From Rubellimicrobium roseum (GTDB lineage: Bacteria; Pseudomonadota; Alphaproteobacteria; Rhodobacterales; Rhodobacteraceae), in contig NZ_VDFV01000002.1 of assembly GCF_006152145.1 (NCBI RefSeq), forward strand, positions 62,001-126,000: DNA of 64,000 nt. The letters run 5' to 3'. Position 1 is the first letter of the stretch; the number at the start of each line of letters is the position of its first letter. Both the position numbers and the translations under genes were made by a program. This document shows positions 17,450 to 23,945 of this stretch, piece after piece. Below the pieces are notes generated by a model. That model ran no database searches and had not been told where the DNA came from. It worked only from the letters and a program-made list of their open reading frames with translations.

Positions 17450-18315
17450 GTGGCGAAGTCGTCCCGTGCGTAGCCCTGGAGGTAAAGGAGCGCCGTCAGG
17501 TCGCCGTGGTTGACCCGGAGGCGGCATTCGGCCTGCACCGCCGGCTTGGCATGGAGCGCCACGCCCGCGCCCGCGAGCCGCAGCATCCCGAGGTCATTCG
17601 CGCCGTCGCCCACGGCCAGCACGTCCTGCGGGCCGATCCCGAGGCGGGCCGTCACCTCCTCCAGCGCGGCGACCTTGGCCTCGCGGCCCAGGATCGGCTC
17701 GGCCACCTCGCCGGTGAGGCGGCCGTCGCGGGCGAGGAGCGTGTTGGCGCGGGCTTCGTGGAAGCCCAGATGCGCGGCGACGGGCCGGGCGAAGCCGAGG
17801 AAGCCGCCCGAGACGAGGACGGCGTGCGCGCCCTGGGCCTTCATGGTGGCCAGAAGCTCCCTCCCGCCCGGCACGTAGGTGATGCGGTCGCGCAGGACGT
17901 CGACGATGACGGTTTCGGGGAGGTCCTTGAGGAGCCCCACCCGTTCGCGCAGGGCGCCCTCGAAGCCGATCTCGCCGTTCATGGCGCGGGCGGTGATGGC
18001 GGCGACCCGGTCCCCCACCCCGGCCACGGCGGCGAGTTCGTCGATGCATTCCTGCCGGATCATCGTCGAGTCCATGTCCGCGAGGAGCATCCGCTTGCGC
18101 CGGTTCACGGCCGGCTGCAGCAGGAGGTCGACCCCCTGCCCCTGGCACGTCTCCCAGGCGGCCCAGAGGTCGGCGGGCTCGGCGGCGACCTCGAACTCGG
18201 CGGCCTCCCGCGCGGCGAGCCAGCGGAGGGGACCGCCGGTCCAGCGGGCGCGGAGGTCCTCGATGAGCGAGTCGGGGAGCCCGCCCGGAGGGGCGATCAG
18301 GGTGACGACGTGCAT
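17446..18315 (-). CDS. serB: Phosphoserine phosphatase
   Basis: Last step of serine synthesis (phosphoserine to serine). 289-residue HAD-superfamily enzyme: nucleophile Asp80 in D80-M-D82-S-T, motif II VLVSGGF, motif III lysine region around GREAKVAALEE and motif IV GDGANDLGML. The N-terminal about 75 residues form the small SerB extra domain. It is divergent from serC/serA in the ancestral layout; the integrated element now separates them by 22.6 kb. Confidence 0.97.
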   Translation of the reverse strand: MHVVTLIAPPGGLPDSLIEDLRARWTGGPLRWLAAREAAEFEVAAEPADLWAAWETCQGQGVDLLLQPAVNRRKRMLLADMDSTMIRQECIDELAAVAGVGDRVAAITARAMNGEIGFEGALRERVGLLKDLPETVIVDVLRDRITYVPGGRELLATMKAQGAHAVLVSGGFLGFARPVAAHLGFHEARANTLLARDGRLTGEVAEPILGREAKVAALEEVTARLGIGPQDVLAVGDGANDLGMLRLAGAGVALHAKPAVQAECRLRVNHGDLTALLYLQGYARDDFAT

Positions 18316-18355
18316 CCGAAGTTTCCGATCGTAGTCGCGGCCGCCCTTGTGGCGG

Positions 18356-18386
18356 CGCGTTCGCGGCGGATTAGCCGCAAAACGCG
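18356..18386. repeat. Imperfect palindrome in the serB-serC spacer
   Basis: Nested inverted repeats: outer arms CGCGTT (18356-18361) and AACGCG (18381-18386), inner arms GCGGC and GCCGC around GGATTA. It lies 40 bases upstream of the serB start and just upstream of the ancestral serC promoter, so it could be an operator or cruciform. No regulator can be assigned. Confidence 0.35.
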
Positions 18387-18388
18387 AC

Positions 18389-18417
18389 TTGCGGAACCCC
18401 GGTCCGCTTCCCTACAC
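18389..18417 (+). promoter_or_regulatory. Ancestral serC promoter, now cut off from serC
   Basis: TTGCGG (18389-18394), a 17-base spacer and CTACAC (18412-18417) on the plus strand. Transcription would begin 6-8 bases later, exactly at the attachment core. Before integration this would have been directly in front of serC. It now fires toward the 3' end of the minus-strand integrase gene. Confidence 0.5.
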
Positions 18418-18424
18418 CTGTCGG

Positions 18425-18448
18425 TGGGACACCCCTCCCCAACGAGGG
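18425..18448 (+). repeat. attL: left copy of 24-bp attachment core
   Basis: A 24-bp sequence, TGGGACACCCC... ending ...CCCAACGAGGG, is repeated perfectly at 41031-41054. It lies 10 bases beyond the stop end of the integrase gene. Flanking sequence differs completely on the inner side, as expected for attL/attR. Confidence 0.9.
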
Positions 18449-18458
18449 TTGTGGGCTG

Positions 18459-19469
18459 TCACGAGATTTCCCTTCCTTTCAAGTATGTTGCAAATCCTTC
18501 GTTGCTGACCTGTGTCACTGGCGTGCCAAAAATCGCATCAGTGAGGGTCGGATCGTCTATCGCGTGGGCATAGGTCCGCAGGACCGTGGTGGCATCCTTC
18601 CAGCCCCCGAGCTTGGCCACCGTCTTGACGTCATTCCCGGCTCTAAGGAGCGTCGTGGCGAAGCCATGGCGGCAGGAGTGCGGGGTGAGGCGCTCAATGC
18701 CCGCGCGTTCGCATACGTTGTTCCACGTCTGCCGAACGCTGTCCCGCGCTGCCCAGGGGAAGACCTTGGTCTCAGGCTGCCGGTTCGATGGAATATTGGC
18801 GAGCGCGGCAAGTACAGGCGGGGGCAAGTGGGCGATGCGAGTGTCCAGCACCTTGTTCTGCCGAATGGTCACCAGGCGACGCGTCAGATCCACGTCTCCC
18901 CAGGTGATGGCCATCGCCTCACTGATGCGGGCTCCCGTTCCCAGCATGAGGAGGCAGAGCGCCCCGAGATGCGGAGACGCATGCGCCGCGAAGGCTTCTG
19001 CCCATTCTTTTGTCGCCGGGCGCTTGGGCGCCGTCTCCTCCTTGAACCTCTTACCCTTGATGGGCGGACACCAGCCCAACTCGGCCGCGAAGTTGATGAT
19101 GGCCACCGTAGGCTTGATGACCTGTCGGTTCCGGGTCGCCGCTTTCCCGTTGGGGTAGAGCTTGCGTGCGCTCTGGCGAATGGCCTCGGCTGTGATCTGG
19201 CGGACGGGTGTGTCGCGCCAGTGGTCCTCGATCTTGTCCAGGAAACGTGTCGGCTTCTCAGCCTCGCGATAGGCTATGGCCGCCTGCGCGAAGGTCAGGT
19301 GCGCGGCCGGCCCATCGAGATGACCTTTCCAGGCGCGGGACTCGGCGTCCGACGCGATGCGCTGGGCAAGGGTTTTGTCCGTCGTGCCCGTAGAGCCTCG
19401 TAATCTCCGACCGGCGACGGTCCCGCGGTAGTGCCAGATTTGGCCGCGGCGGTAGAGTTTGACGGGCAT
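18459..19469 (-). CDS. Tyrosine-type site-specific integrase
   Basis: 336-residue phage-type tyrosine recombinase that integrates and excises the element. N-terminal arm-binding and core-binding regions (residues 1 to about 150) precede the catalytic domain: Arg181 (GARISEA), Lys206, His264-x-x-Arg267 (HSCRH), Trp290 in the His/Trp position and nucleophile Tyr300 (RTYAHA). All catalytic residues are intact. It lies next to attL, with its 3' end nearest the attachment core. Confidence 0.95.
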   Translation of the reverse strand: MPVKLYRRGQIWHYRGTVAGRRLRGSTGTTDKTLAQRIASDAESRAWKGHLDGPAAHLTFAQAAIAYREAEKPTRFLDKIEDHWRDTPVRQITAEAIRQSARKLYPNGKAATRNRQVIKPTVAIINFAAELGWCPPIKGKRFKEETAPKRPATKEWAEAFAAHASPHLGALCLLMLGTGARISEAMAITWGDVDLTRRLVTIRQNKVLDTRIAHLPPPVLAALANIPSNRQPETKVFPWAARDSVRQTWNNVCERAGIERLTPHSCRHGFATTLLRAGNDVKTVAKLGGWKDATTVLRTYAHAIDDPTLTDAIFGTPVTQVSNEGFATYLKGREIS

Positions 19470-19651
19470 GGCCGCGCGTCCTCCAGCAGCATGTCGCAGT
19501 GATGAGGTAGGAGCACCATGCGTTTGCCCCAGATGCAGCAGGCTCCCAGCGCCCGTGCACGTTGCCGGACAGCGCGTTCGGAGAAGCCGTAATGACCAGC
19601 GAAGTCCTCGGGAGTCACGTAGTCCCGCAGCATGTCAGGACGGGTCGACAT
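19295..19651 (-). CDS. Small helix-turn-helix protein, possible excisionase
   Basis: 118-residue frame whose first about 55 residues (VTPEDFAGHYGFSERAVRQR) look like a MerR/excisionase-type winged-helix DNA-binding domain. The remainder overlaps the integrase N-terminus by 175 bases and is Arg/Pro-rich, so the true end is uncertain. It overlaps the upstream gene by 17 bases. Position before int suggests an excisionase or directionality factor; this is inference. Confidence 0.5.
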   Translation of the reverse strand: MSTRPDMLRDYVTPEDFAGHYGFSERAVRQRARALGACCIWGKRMVLLPHHCDMLLEDARPCPSNSTAAAKSGTTAGPSPVGDYEALRARRTKPLPSASRRTPSPAPGKVISMGRPRT

Positions 19652-20378
19652 CGCGGGCCTCTTTTGTGCAGTTAGGCGTCAAGCGAGCCAGTGCGTTGAG
19701 GCCAGCAGCCCCCAGCGTCCGCGTCGTTTCCAGGCAGCGTGTCGGCTCATACGAGGCGTCGGATGCAGTCGAGCGTTGCATGAAGCCAAGGATGATAGCG
19801 TAGTTGCCCTCGCCCGTGCCCCTGGGGAGATCTTCTGTTTCCCAACTTGGCCCCTTGAGTTTCACCCCTGCGGTCATCCTGCCACCTTGGTCACGAAGTT
19901 CGATCTGGTCGAACTCCAGAAATTCATGGTGAGGCGCGTACTCGAGAAACAGTTGGTGCAAGATATCAAGGAAGGTCGTTTCGGTTCGCCCAGCGTCGTA
20001 GTGAACACGCAGGCACCGCCTCGACAGGACCTCTTCAGCTTCCCTAATCTGCTCGTCTCTTCTCGGCAGATTTCGCTCGGGTACGGGGAAAAGCACATCT
20101 CTCACGTGACCGTCGCCTGGGTCGAACGCCAGGAGCCAAAGTGGCAGGCTCCACATCCGCCGAACGGCTTCGGGAGCCTTCGTCGGACCCTCTGGGGTCA
20201 GGGTGAGACCTAGAAGAGCAGGAAAGTCAGACGATTTGAGTGCCGCCGAACCCCGCCCGAGGGATGCAGACAGGAGCTTGCTCGCCTGCCCCACTTTGAT
20301 GATGGAGTTCGCGCGAGGAACGTCGCCCCCCAGCACGTCAACCATCCACTCATGTGCTTGCTTCACGGTTCCAGACAT
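19635..20378 (-). CDS. Hypothetical protein of the element
   Basis: 247 residues, no signal peptide or membrane span, no family recognised. The middle part (ERNLPRRDEQIREAEEVL, HHEFLEFDQIEL) is rich in charged residues. It overlaps the helix-turn-helix gene downstream and so belongs to the integrase transcription unit. Function unknown. Confidence 0.6.
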   Translation of the reverse strand: MSGTVKQAHEWMVDVLGGDVPRANSIIKVGQASKLLSASLGRGSAALKSSDFPALLGLTLTPEGPTKAPEAVRRMWSLPLWLLAFDPGDGHVRDVLFPVPERNLPRRDEQIREAEEVLSRRCLRVHYDAGRTETTFLDILHQLFLEYAPHHEFLEFDQIELRDQGGRMTAGVKLKGPSWETEDLPRGTGEGNYAIILGFMQRSTASDASYEPTRCLETTRTLGAAGLNALARLTPNCTKEARDVDPS

Positions 20379-20521
20379 GGAACTCGAATATCATTCGATT
20401 TAGAACTCTGCAAGACTTTCTGGAATGCGGTTCGACTTTCTTCGTCGTCTCGCGGCCCTCTGCGCCTCGGGGACTTGTTGCGCGCCTGCAGTCCCAAATC
20501 GTGAGTGTGTAAACGCGTGCC

Positions 20522-20698
20522 ATGGTCCGGTATCGCTCCGGCAAGTCGCTGCGCCTCAGTCAGCAAGCTGGTGGTGCCGCGCGGCTGGAGGGCAACCGCC
20601 GCCGCAGCAACGGGGCGCTCGCCATGGGTCTTGGTGGCTGCGCGATGGCTTCGCCGGTCAGCCGGGCGTGGAAGGGCTACTGGCAGCGGGCGGCTTGA
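20522..20698 (+). CDS. Possible 58-residue basic protein
   Basis: Open frame from ATG 20522 (MVRYRSGKSLRLSQQAGG) to a TGA inside the first operator palindrome. It is basic, and its last codons (KGYWQRAA) lie in the 25-bp repeat found again at 21301-21325. No good ribosome site and no family, so it may be only a remnant. It is the only coding candidate in the 360-bp stretch 20379-20738. Confidence 0.25.
   Translation: MVRYRSGKSLRLSQQAGGAARLEGNRRRSNGALAMGLGGCAMASPVSRAWKGYWQRAA
20670..20694 (+). repeat. 25-bp direct repeat, copy 1
   Basis: Identical to 21301-21325 (begins GGAAGGGCTACTGGC). The two copies lie 631 bp apart and bracket the tandem operators, the 62-residue gene and the WYL-like gene, suggesting a past recombination or insertion boundary. 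Confidence 0.7.
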
Positions 20699-20738
20699 GG
20701 TATTTACATACCTCAAGCCTTGGGGTATTATGATACCT
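20694..20738. promoter_or_regulatory. Tandem palindromic operators
   Basis: Two palindromes with the shared plan AGGTAT-N4-ATACCT. The first (20694-20717) has perfect 10-bp arms CTTGAGGTAT around TTAC. The second (20723-20738) reads GGGTAT-TATG-ATACCT. Centres are 25 bp apart and the second ends against the ATG at 20739. Geometry fits cooperative binding by a dimeric regulator; which protein binds is unknown. Confidence 0.6.
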
Positions 20739-20927
20739 ATGAGGTTAACCGATGCTCAGCTCTCTCACTTTCTAGGCCGGCTTAGCTGGGAGGCTGCGGC
20801 TGGACTAGGAGCGTTTGAGACTCTTTCCCCGCACTTGGCGGGCGATACGGCCCAGATCCACTTAAGGGCTATCCAGTCAGTCCTGGCTCAGATGCACCGC
20901 CTCAATGAGGCGGTCGCCGTAAACTGA
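20739..20927 (+). CDS. 62-residue small protein controlled by tandem operators
   Basis: Begins MRLTDAQLSHFLGRLSWEAA and is mostly helical with no recognised family. No Shine-Dalgarno is present: the operator runs up to the ATG, so the message may be leaderless, or start at the in-frame ATG at 20730. Its end overlaps the convergent WYL-like gene by 51 bases. Possibly an autoregulated antitoxin-like or regulatory protein; function unknown. Confidence 0.45.
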   Translation: MRLTDAQLSHFLGRLSWEAAAGLGAFETLSPHLAGDTAQIHLRAIQSVLAQMHRLNEAVAVN

Positions 20928-21248
20928 CTTGTCAAAGGCATGGCTCGGGAAGAACGTGTCTGCGCGCACGCTGACTTGAGCCAGCTTCCTCACTTCAAAA
21001 GGCCGAGGCTCCCAAGCGTTCAACGGAACGCCTGACGTGCGTAGCACCACGGCCAGGAGCAGGACGTCCCTGTCATCCTCGCCCCGATAGAGCGCGTAAG
21101 GCGCTAGCACGAGATCGCTGCTCTCATGCTTGGCATTGATGAGGCGTCGTTCAGCTAGTGCTGTCTCGATGTCCTTGGTGTCAGGGTCGTTGGGGCGGGC
21201 GGGCGGCCTGATGTGCGTAATGCCAAGCCCTAGGCCTAAACTCACCAT
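20877..21248 (-). CDS. Stand-alone WYL-like domain protein
   Basis: 123 residues. The pattern IETALAERRLINAKHES, LAPYALYRGEDDRD, then LLAVVLRTSG and PFEVRKLAQVSV resembles the WYL ligand-sensing domain (repeat AI..RR, PY.L......L.., R.F.L.RI). No helix-turn-helix is attached. A ribosome site CGGAGAC lies before the ATG. WYL proteins often regulate phage-defence or stress genes; assignment is by pattern only. Confidence 0.5.
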   Translation of the reverse strand: MVSLGLGLGITHIRPPARPNDPDTKDIETALAERRLINAKHESSDLVLAPYALYRGEDDRDVLLLAVVLRTSGVPLNAWEPRPFEVRKLAQVSVRADTFFPSHAFDKSVYGDRLIEAVHLSQD

Positions 21249-21300
21249 CTTAGTCTCCGCAGTTGACGATGAGGCAGCGTGACACGCCGCCCGGTGAGGC

Positions 21301-21325
21301 GGAAGGGCTACTGGCAGCGGGCGGC
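21301..21325 (+). repeat. 25-bp direct repeat, copy 2
   Basis: Second perfect copy of the sequence at 20670-20694, in the same orientation, between the WYL-like gene and hicB. It is followed directly by TGA in the frame that also ends the first copy's frame. Confidence 0.7.
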
Positions 21326-21388
21326 GTGATGCTCATCCCCGCCGCTGCCCAATCCGCAAAGACGCGACGGGCAACGGTTCGGGCGGCT

Positions 21389-21784
21389 CTAGCAGGCGCT
21401 CTGCTTACTCAGCATTATAGCCCCGATGGGCATATCCACCGGAGTCTCGCCCAAGCTGCGCCAACGAGTCTTTGCTGGCTCCTTGCCCTTCGCCGCTAAG
21501 GCGGCCTTGAGGCTGGCAATCTCCTCGGTCTGACGGGCGATGGTTTCATTCATTCGGTTCAGCATTGCGCGCACTTCAGCCTCGGCTTCCCCAGGCTGCG
21601 GGATATGGACTCCGCGCTCCGACTGAACTTCCATCCAAGCACCCATTGCCTCGCGAGCGTCGGCAATAGCAGCAGCCTCAGTATCCCCGTCGCCCATGCA
21701 CCCCGGCAGGTCGGGGAAGTAGGCCATGAAGCCTCCACCATCTTCAGCAGTGAGGGGGCGAACGACGATCACGTAGTCAGTCAT
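21389..21784 (-). CDS. hicB: HicB-family antitoxin
   Basis: 131 residues from MTDYVIVVRPL. The N-terminal half is the HicB partial RNase-H fold: the GGGFMAYFPDLPGCMGDGDT segment is diagnostic, followed by EAAAIADAREAMGAWMEV. The C-terminal half is a helical, probably coiled-coil extension rather than a clear helix-turn-helix. ATG at 21784 is preferred over an upstream Met because it places the start 8 bases inside the hicA end. It should neutralise HicA and may autoregulate. Confidence 0.88.
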   Translation of the reverse strand: MTDYVIVVRPLTAEDGGGFMAYFPDLPGCMGDGDTEAAAIADAREAMGAWMEVQSERGVHIPQPGEAEAEVRAMLNRMNETIARQTEEIASLKAALAAKGKEPAKTRWRSLGETPVDMPIGAIMLSKQSAC

Positions 21785-22082
21785 TAGCATCCTCCTTTCG
21801 TGATGTGTAGTTGCGATGAGCATGGGCAAAACTCACCAGTTCTCTGATATAGGGCGCCTTGATCGGTTTGGCGCTGGGGATGGTCAAAGAGTCGCGGATG
21901 TGGGGGCTCGACACGACGTGGTGAGATCCTCGCTTGGGCTTGCGGAACTCCAAGCCCTCCTGTTTGCATAATGTCTGAACGTCCGCAATCGTCCAGTCCC
22001 CTTGAGGGGCAGCAGCCATCCGATCAAGTAGCTTCTTTCCCTTGGACAGTTTAGTCCCCCGCTCTTCAAGATCACGGCACAT
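21777..22082 (-). CDS. hicA: HicA-family toxin (mRNA interferase)
   Basis: 101 residues; the last about 85 match HicA: KGKKLLDRMAAAP, then the double-stranded-RNA-binding-like core with the catalytic His in KRGSHHVVSSP and IPSAKPIKAPYIRELV. HicA cleaves mRNA when freed from HicB. The ATG at 22082 gives a slightly long N-terminus; SKGKKLLDR is the usual beginning, so the true start may be inside. Order hicA-hicB with overlap is the classical layout. Confidence 0.85.
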   Translation of the reverse strand: MCRDLEERGTKLSKGKKLLDRMAAAPQGDWTIADVQTLCKQEGLEFRKPKRGSHHVVSSPHIRDSLTIPSAKPIKAPYIRELVSFAHAHRNYTSRKEDAND

Positions 22083-22126
22083 GCAGGGTTAAACCTCTGT
22101 GAGCCACGCAGTCTGGTCAAGCGGAC

Positions 22127-22531
22127 TCAGGCTAGCCGCCACTTATACCGCCCCGCCATCCCCTCCAGCCTCACCCACCCCGCCGCCTTCATATCGCTCA
22201 GAGCGCCGGAGACGCGCGCCCGTGCCGCTTGCCGGGGCAAGTCAGGCGCCACCACCGCCGCGATCTGAGCCGCCGTCAGTGGCCCGCTCCGTAGCGCGTC
22301 GAGGATGCCTCGCCGCAGCGTTCCCCGCTTGAAATGCTTCGGCACCTTGCGCGGGATCGGCAGCGTGGCTGGATCGACGCCATACTGCCGCAGCAGCGCG
22401 TCCACATGGGCCAAGCCGTCCCGCTCGTCGCGCAGGATGGCGGCTCGCATGTGGTGCAGGACGCTGACCACATGGGCGTCGGTGAGGTGGTGGAACTGGT
22501 AGCGTAACACGGGACTAGGGTAACCCGGCAT
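22127..22531 (-). CDS. Small winged-helix protein of the element
   Basis: 134 residues. The C-terminal part (RRGILDALRSGPLTAAQIAAVV, then ARVSGALSDMKAAGWVRLEG and YKWRL) has the helix-turn-helix-wing pattern of a small DNA-binding regulator. The N-terminal part is helical. No family can be named. It is a leftward gene 44 bases before hicA. Confidence 0.55.
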   Translation of the reverse strand: MPGYPSPVLRYQFHHLTDAHVVSVLHHMRAAILRDERDGLAHVDALLRQYGVDPATLPIPRKVPKHFKRGTLRRGILDALRSGPLTAAQIAAVVAPDLPRQAARARVSGALSDMKAAGWVRLEGMAGRYKWRLA

Positions 22532-22700
22532 GCCGCCAGCCGGCAGAATTGTCGCGGTGCTGTTGATAGGTCGCGCTCATGCAGCAAGGCGCTGACCACG
22601 AGGTCTGTCAGGCCGGGCAGACCAACCCGAGCGGGGCAGGATGCCGTCGTGCGCTTGCAACCCAACGCCGATACCCCCGCGTGAGCACCCTCCAGCGCTG

Positions 22701-23534
22701 TCAGCCAGGTCCCACGACGTCTGGCCCAGTATCGTTTCCAGCATCAGTTGTGTTCGCGACACGGTATGTTCTTAGCGCCTCGTCCCCTTCCCTCACGAGA
22801 AGGCCACGGTCCACGAACCGCTTCAGGACATTGTAGAGGCCGGTGCGCTGCCTCGTGAGGGACGCGGCCACCTCCGGGTGAGACCGGGACATACGAACAA
22901 GAATTTGACTGCTCGTGAGGGGCTCACCGGCAGACCTGAGTACGGCGAGAACCGCGTCCGACGTCGGCGCCTCGCGCAGGGGTGACCGAGGCTCCACATC
23001 CGGAGCCTTGCCCTTCGTAATAACCCTCATGTGTGCTCGATAGGCAGCGAGGAGAAAGGCATGACCGTTATGACGGCGGACCACCTCCGCGGCTTCTAGC
23101 CGTGAAAGAGCACCGTGGAAGCTCTTATCGGAGTAGGAGCCGCGCTTCGCAACGAAGTCTCCGAGAGCCACACGCAGATCCGCGTAGGACAGGAAGCCCT
23201 TTGGCGACTGTTCCAAAGCTTTGCGGATCTCTGAACGGTACGAGGGATGGCCGCCTTGAGGCGTATCATCCTTGTCGTCGCTTTCAGACCGTGCGGCTTC
23301 TGCGTTGGCGCCATTCGGTGCAGGCTGCTGCGAGTCCACGAGTGGCAACGACATGACAGACGAGAGGAGCTGTCGAAAGGCTTCCAGATTGCTCCGAAGC
23401 TCCTGTGCTCGCCGGCTTGCCTCAGCCGCCTCCGCCTCCGCCGCGACGGCATCAGCTTCTAGACGGCGCAAATGGCCGATCGTCAGGATCGGCTGGTCGT
23501 CAGGAAGACGCGAGTGGAGGAAGTCATAGGACAT
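22701..23534 (-). CDS. Coiled-coil protein with two winged-helix-like segments
   Basis: 277 residues. An Ala/Glu-rich coiled coil occupies about residues 25-60 (EADAVAAEAEAAEASRRAQE), then an acidic linker, then two winged-helix-like stretches (RSEIRKALEQSPKGFLSYADL and SDAVLAVLRSAGEPLTSSQI). GAGGGG precedes the ATG. Probably DNA-binding; role unknown. It is divergent from the MmeI-like gene and may regulate it, which is inference. Confidence 0.6.
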   Translation of the reverse strand: MSYDFLHSRLPDDQPILTIGHLRRLEADAVAAEAEAAEASRRAQELRSNLEAFRQLLSSVMSLPLVDSQQPAPNGANAEAARSESDDKDDTPQGGHPSYRSEIRKALEQSPKGFLSYADLRVALGDFVAKRGSYSDKSFHGALSRLEAAEVVRRHNGHAFLLAAYRAHMRVITKGKAPDVEPRSPLREAPTSDAVLAVLRSAGEPLTSSQILVRMSRSHPEVAASLTRQRTGLYNVLKRFVDRGLLVREGDEALRTYRVANTTDAGNDTGPDVVGPG

Positions 23535-23945
23535 GCCCCTCTGTAACGACGACTTCCCCTAGGTCAAGTTCTTTGTGGAGGTGGAAGAATGAGGGGGAGC
23601 CGGCACTGCACCCGCCACGTCGGCCGGACGCTCAACGGCAGCGCTGTCGTCCGCTGTCCGAGCCCGGCCGGTGTCGCTGTAATTTCCATGTCAGCATGAA
23701 GGTCGCCCCATGGCATCTAAGGATCGGAGGTGCATCACAGGAACACAGCGACGGCGGGCACCCGAGGCAGCCACCACAGAGACCCGAGCTTCCGCAACAA
23801 TTACGCCCCAGTCGGCAGCACTGGATTTCTCGGATCCTGAATAACCAATGCTGAACGCAAGACCGCCATGTGACCGCCCGAAACCCGTCTGAGCCTGGCG
23901 GAAAACGGGGGCGGCCGAAACGCCTCCCGGAGCGGAGGGCGGGTT
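23535..23945. other. 411-bp intergenic region upstream of the restriction enzyme
   Basis: Divergent spacer. It holds a possible 44-codon frame at 23710-23844 (MASKDRRCITGTQRRR..., preceded by AAGG) with no recognisable family. No repeat or strong hairpin was seen. Promoters for both flanking genes are expected here, but none stands out clearly. Confidence 0.4.

Noticed and set aside
18425-18448. tRNA or tmRNA gene at the attachment site
   Set aside because: Neither the core nor either flank can be read as the 3' end of a tRNA; it matches the serC leader instead.
20350-20716. Overlapping minus-strand frames (64 and 117 codons) upstream of the 247-residue gene
   Set aside because: Overlap each other and the tandem operators; basic, low-information translation and no ribosome sites.
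21263-21499. 78-codon plus-strand frame across the second 25-bp repeat
   Set aside because: Overlaps the 3' end of hicB on the other strand and has no recognisable domain; the shared EGLLAAGG peptide merely reflects the DNA repeat.
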